13,651 bases of DNA from Granulicatella adiacens. GTDB lineage: Bacteria; Bacillota; Bacilli; Lactobacillales; Aerococcaceae. The position numbers were made by a program, and so were the translations under genes. Location of the stretch: NCBI GenBank assembly GCA_018364485.1, contig JAGZLX010000046.1, positions 1 through 13,651 on the forward strand, written 5' to 3'. A model generated the notes under the pieces. It saw only the letters and a program-made list of their open reading frames with translations. It was not told where the DNA came from and did not search any database. Below, in pieces: positions 12,939 to 13,651 of this stretch (the stretch's first letter is position 1; each line of letters begins with the position of its first letter).

Positions 12939-13455
12939 AGAACGAGAAATTACATTTGCACTTCCAGTAAAAGACGATGCTAAAGCGTTATTAGATTATA
13001 GTAAAATAGTAGGGAGCGAAACGGATTTTCTTTCCTTTGGACCTGAAGGGTTGAAGTATTCTGTGGCTCAAGAAGAATTGTTTATTGAATCGCTCTACGA
13101 GAACGAAAATCAATATATGTTACTAGCTAAAGATGGAGACGAGATTATTGCGGTCGGTTCGATTGCTGGAAGCCTGCATCCTAAATTCTCACACCGTGGT
13201 GAATTAGGAATTAGCGTATTGAAGTCTTACTGGGGCCAAGGGATTGCGACCATGATGATGGAAGAAATGCTGGATTGGGTGGCGGAATATTCGACGCTCA
13301 GTCGTGTTGAACTTGAAGTCGTGGCTGTGAATAAGAAAGCACGCCGACTCTATGAAAAGTGTGGCTTTGAAGAAGAAGGCCGACTTAAGAACGGCGTCAA
13401 AATCGGTGACGGTTATGAAGATATCGTCTTGATGTCGAAACAGATCGAACGATAA
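12931..13455 (+). CDS. GNAT family N-acetyltransferase
   Basis: 174 residues with a GNAT fold. Acetyl-CoA pyrophosphate loop in KSYWGQGIAT (W101-T107), preceded by strand RGELGISV, and motif B VELEVVAVNKKARRLYEKCGFEEEGRLKNG, close to the RimJ/RimL and YkkB-like branches. The acceptor (a protein N-terminus, amine or antibiotic) cannot be told. GGAGG (12920-12924) lies 6 nt before the ATG, and the start overlaps tsaE, so translation is coupled. In many Bacillota tsaE is followed by an acetyltransferase (RimI in some), but this one is longer than RimI and lacks its compact form, so I do not call it rimI. Confidence 0.93.
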   Translation: MSKEREITFALPVKDDAKALLDYSKIVGSETDFLSFGPEGLKYSVAQEELFIESLYENENQYMLLAKDGDEIIAVGSIAGSLHPKFSHRGELGISVLKSYWGQGIATMMMEEMLDWVAEYSTLSRVELEVVAVNKKARRLYEKCGFEEEGRLKNGVKIGDGYEDIVLMSKQIER

Positions 13456-13470
13456 GGATGAGGTGAAAGA

Positions 13471-13651
13471 ATGAAATTTGGAATTATTGCGGCAATGGAA
13501 GAAGAAAAACGTCTGCTCGAAGAAGAGATGACGATTGAGAAGAAAACAACCGTTGCCAACTGGGAATTTATCGAAGGAACACTTGTCGGAAAATCGATTG
13601 TCCTTGTCCAATCAGGAATTGGAAAAGTGATGTCTGCACTGGCTGCAGGAA
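13471..13651 (+). CDS. mtnN: 5'-methylthioadenosine/S-adenosylhomocysteine nucleosidase (partial, 3' end outside window)
   Basis: First 60 residues only. MKFGIIAAMEEE matches the start of MtnN/Pfs, with Glu12 at the place of the catalytic acid, and VLVQSGIGKV is the conserved glycine loop near residue 45-55. The enzyme cleaves adenine from methylthioadenosine and S-adenosylhomocysteine, clearing by-products of methylation and feeding the LuxS/AI-2 route where present. Ribosome site GAGGTG (13460-13465). It is 15 nt after the acetyltransferase and is probably in the same transcript as tsaE. Confidence 0.93.
   Translation, partial: MKFGIIAAMEEEKRLLEEEMTIEKKTTVANWEFIEGTLVGKSIVLVQSGIGKVMSALAAG

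Overview
The window reads as chromosomal DNA of a low-GC Gram-positive bacterium, most likely a lactic acid bacterium of the order Lactobacillales (Carnobacteriaceae/Aerococcaceae-like; the genus cannot be fixed from the sequence alone). The evidence is AT-rich DNA with strong AGGAGG-type ribosome sites, a full-length phosphoketolase, a MutL with the endonuclease motif, a B. subtilis-type YmdB, and a lysine (L-box) riboswitch. All recognised genes are on the + strand.

Layout. (1) 1-205: the tail of a small hydrophobic protein (possibly AzlD-like), a 22-bp perfect palindrome, a weak terminator and an extended -10 promoter. (2) 206-5997: a compact operon ymdB-mutS-mutL-msrB, with gaps of 23, 3 and 11 nt, closed by a clear intrinsic terminator. 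It joins an RNA/cyclic-nucleotide phosphodiesterase, the two core mismatch-repair proteins and a methionine-sulfoxide repair enzyme. (3) 5998-8742: phosphoketolase (xfp) behind a 335-nt regulatory leader with a near-consensus promoter and repeated TGAmCGTTTTA motifs, then a terminator. (4) 8743-9332: a gene-free stretch with two copies of a ~190-nt long-stem element whose arms differ between copies but stay self-complementary. (5) 9333-12427: a polar amino acid ABC uptake operon (lipoprotein binding protein, permease, ATPase) controlled by a lysine riboswitch with its own terminator. A 391-nt intercistronic region full of hairpins and covarying repeat units separates the binding protein from the permease. 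(6) 12387-13651: tsaE, a GNAT acetyltransferase and the start of mtnN (MTA/SAH nucleosidase), read from a promoter that overlaps the terminator of the ABC operon.

The protein-coding genes are ordinary housekeeping and metabolic genes. The parts that are not explained by known families are non-coding: the paired elements at 8767-8959 and 9026-9214, and the intercistronic repeats at 10471-10861. Both sets show sequence change with pairing preserved, which points to selected RNA (or DNA hairpin) structure flanking the lysine-regulated transporter.
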